Assembly (NCBI RefSeq): GCF_034674885.1
Contig: NZ_JAUCDS010000012.1
Span: 17,506-81,505, forward strand
Source: Castellaniella sp034674885
Lineage (GTDB): Bacteria; Pseudomonadota; Gammaproteobacteria; Burkholderiales; Burkholderiaceae_B
Direction: 5' to 3'
DNA length: 64,000 nt
This document shows positions 63,950-64,000 of this stretch, in pieces (positions within the stretch are counted from its first letter, which is position 1; every line of letters begins with the position of its first letter). Position numbers and translations under genes: made by a program. A model generated the notes under the pieces. The model made no database searches. It saw only the letters and a list, made by a program, of their open reading frames with translations, and was not told the origin of the DNA.

Positions 63950-64000
63950 TGTCGCCGGTGTAATACTGACCCACCCCGTCGGAGTAAATCTGACCCACCT
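63950..64000. mobile_element. End of an IS21-type insertion sequence (partial)
   Basis: Starts TGTCGCCGGTG and contains two copies of TGACCCACC (about 63969 and 63991) embedded in ACTGACCCACC and TCTGACCCACC. IS21-family ends carry such multiple short terminal repeats. The element runs off the window; istA/istB are not visible. Confidence 0.5.

Noticed and set aside
52158..64000. CRISPR array or cas genes in the defense island
   Set aside because: No regularly spaced repeats and no Cas-like proteins seen; the RT is not fused to Cas1.

Overview
The window is a high-GC, densely packed bacterial chromosome segment. Gene content (ubiE-ubiJ-ubiB block, stand-alone heptose-phosphate adenylyltransferase, DUF3460-scpA-panC, coaE-zapD, Nudix/DUF815 ATPase, ispB next to a tRNA-Pro) and protein style point to a betaproteobacterium of the order Burkholderiales, most likely Alcaligenaceae (Bordetella/Castellaniella-like). 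This is inferred from familiarity with those families, not from a search.

Layout. 1-4562: end of an unknown gene, a terminator, then a glutamate/aspartate-type ABC importer operon (gltIJKL) and a D-amino-acid aminotransferase. 4582-9811: a membrane diguanylate cyclase, threonine deaminase (ilvA) and the phoBR two-component pair. 9943-15176: ubiquinone and envelope genes (ubiE, Tim44-domain protein, ubiJ, ubiB, heptose-1-P adenylyltransferase) and an ACT-domain protein. 15222-17688: an isoaspartyl methyltransferase-like protein, thiD and thiG. 17938-22627: a three-gene envelope operon of unknown function, including a 923-residue protein with an internal duplication. 22649-32567: a vitamin B12 district with btuF and btuB behind a cobalamin riboswitch, divergent cobT-cobS, a 50-codon gene with a strong ribosome binding site, a cobC-like phosphatase and B12-dependent metH. 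32627-40260: an XRE regulator, a DHA2 efflux pump, DUF3460-scpA-panC, a LuxR-type regulator, an NlpE-like lipoprotein, a prepilin peptidase, coaE and zapD. 40272-49102: a complete MdtABC-type RND efflux operon with its outer membrane factor. 49136-52094: a Nudix/TenI fusion, a DUF815 ATPase and ispB.

52158-64000 is an accessory island. It starts at tRNA-Pro(CGG), followed by a truncated tyrosine integrase and an IS3-family transposase remnant. Next comes a type I restriction-modification operon (hsdM-hsdS-DUF4268-hsdR) whose specificity half is visibly more AT-rich. After that come a small membrane protein, a reverse transcriptase with QTDIS and YVDD motifs, and an overlapping gene with a PD-(D/E)XK nuclease signature (D149, E158, K160). 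A hypothetical gene and the end of an apparent IS21-type element close the window. The reverse transcriptase plus nuclease pair is the best candidate for an undescribed anti-phage system.
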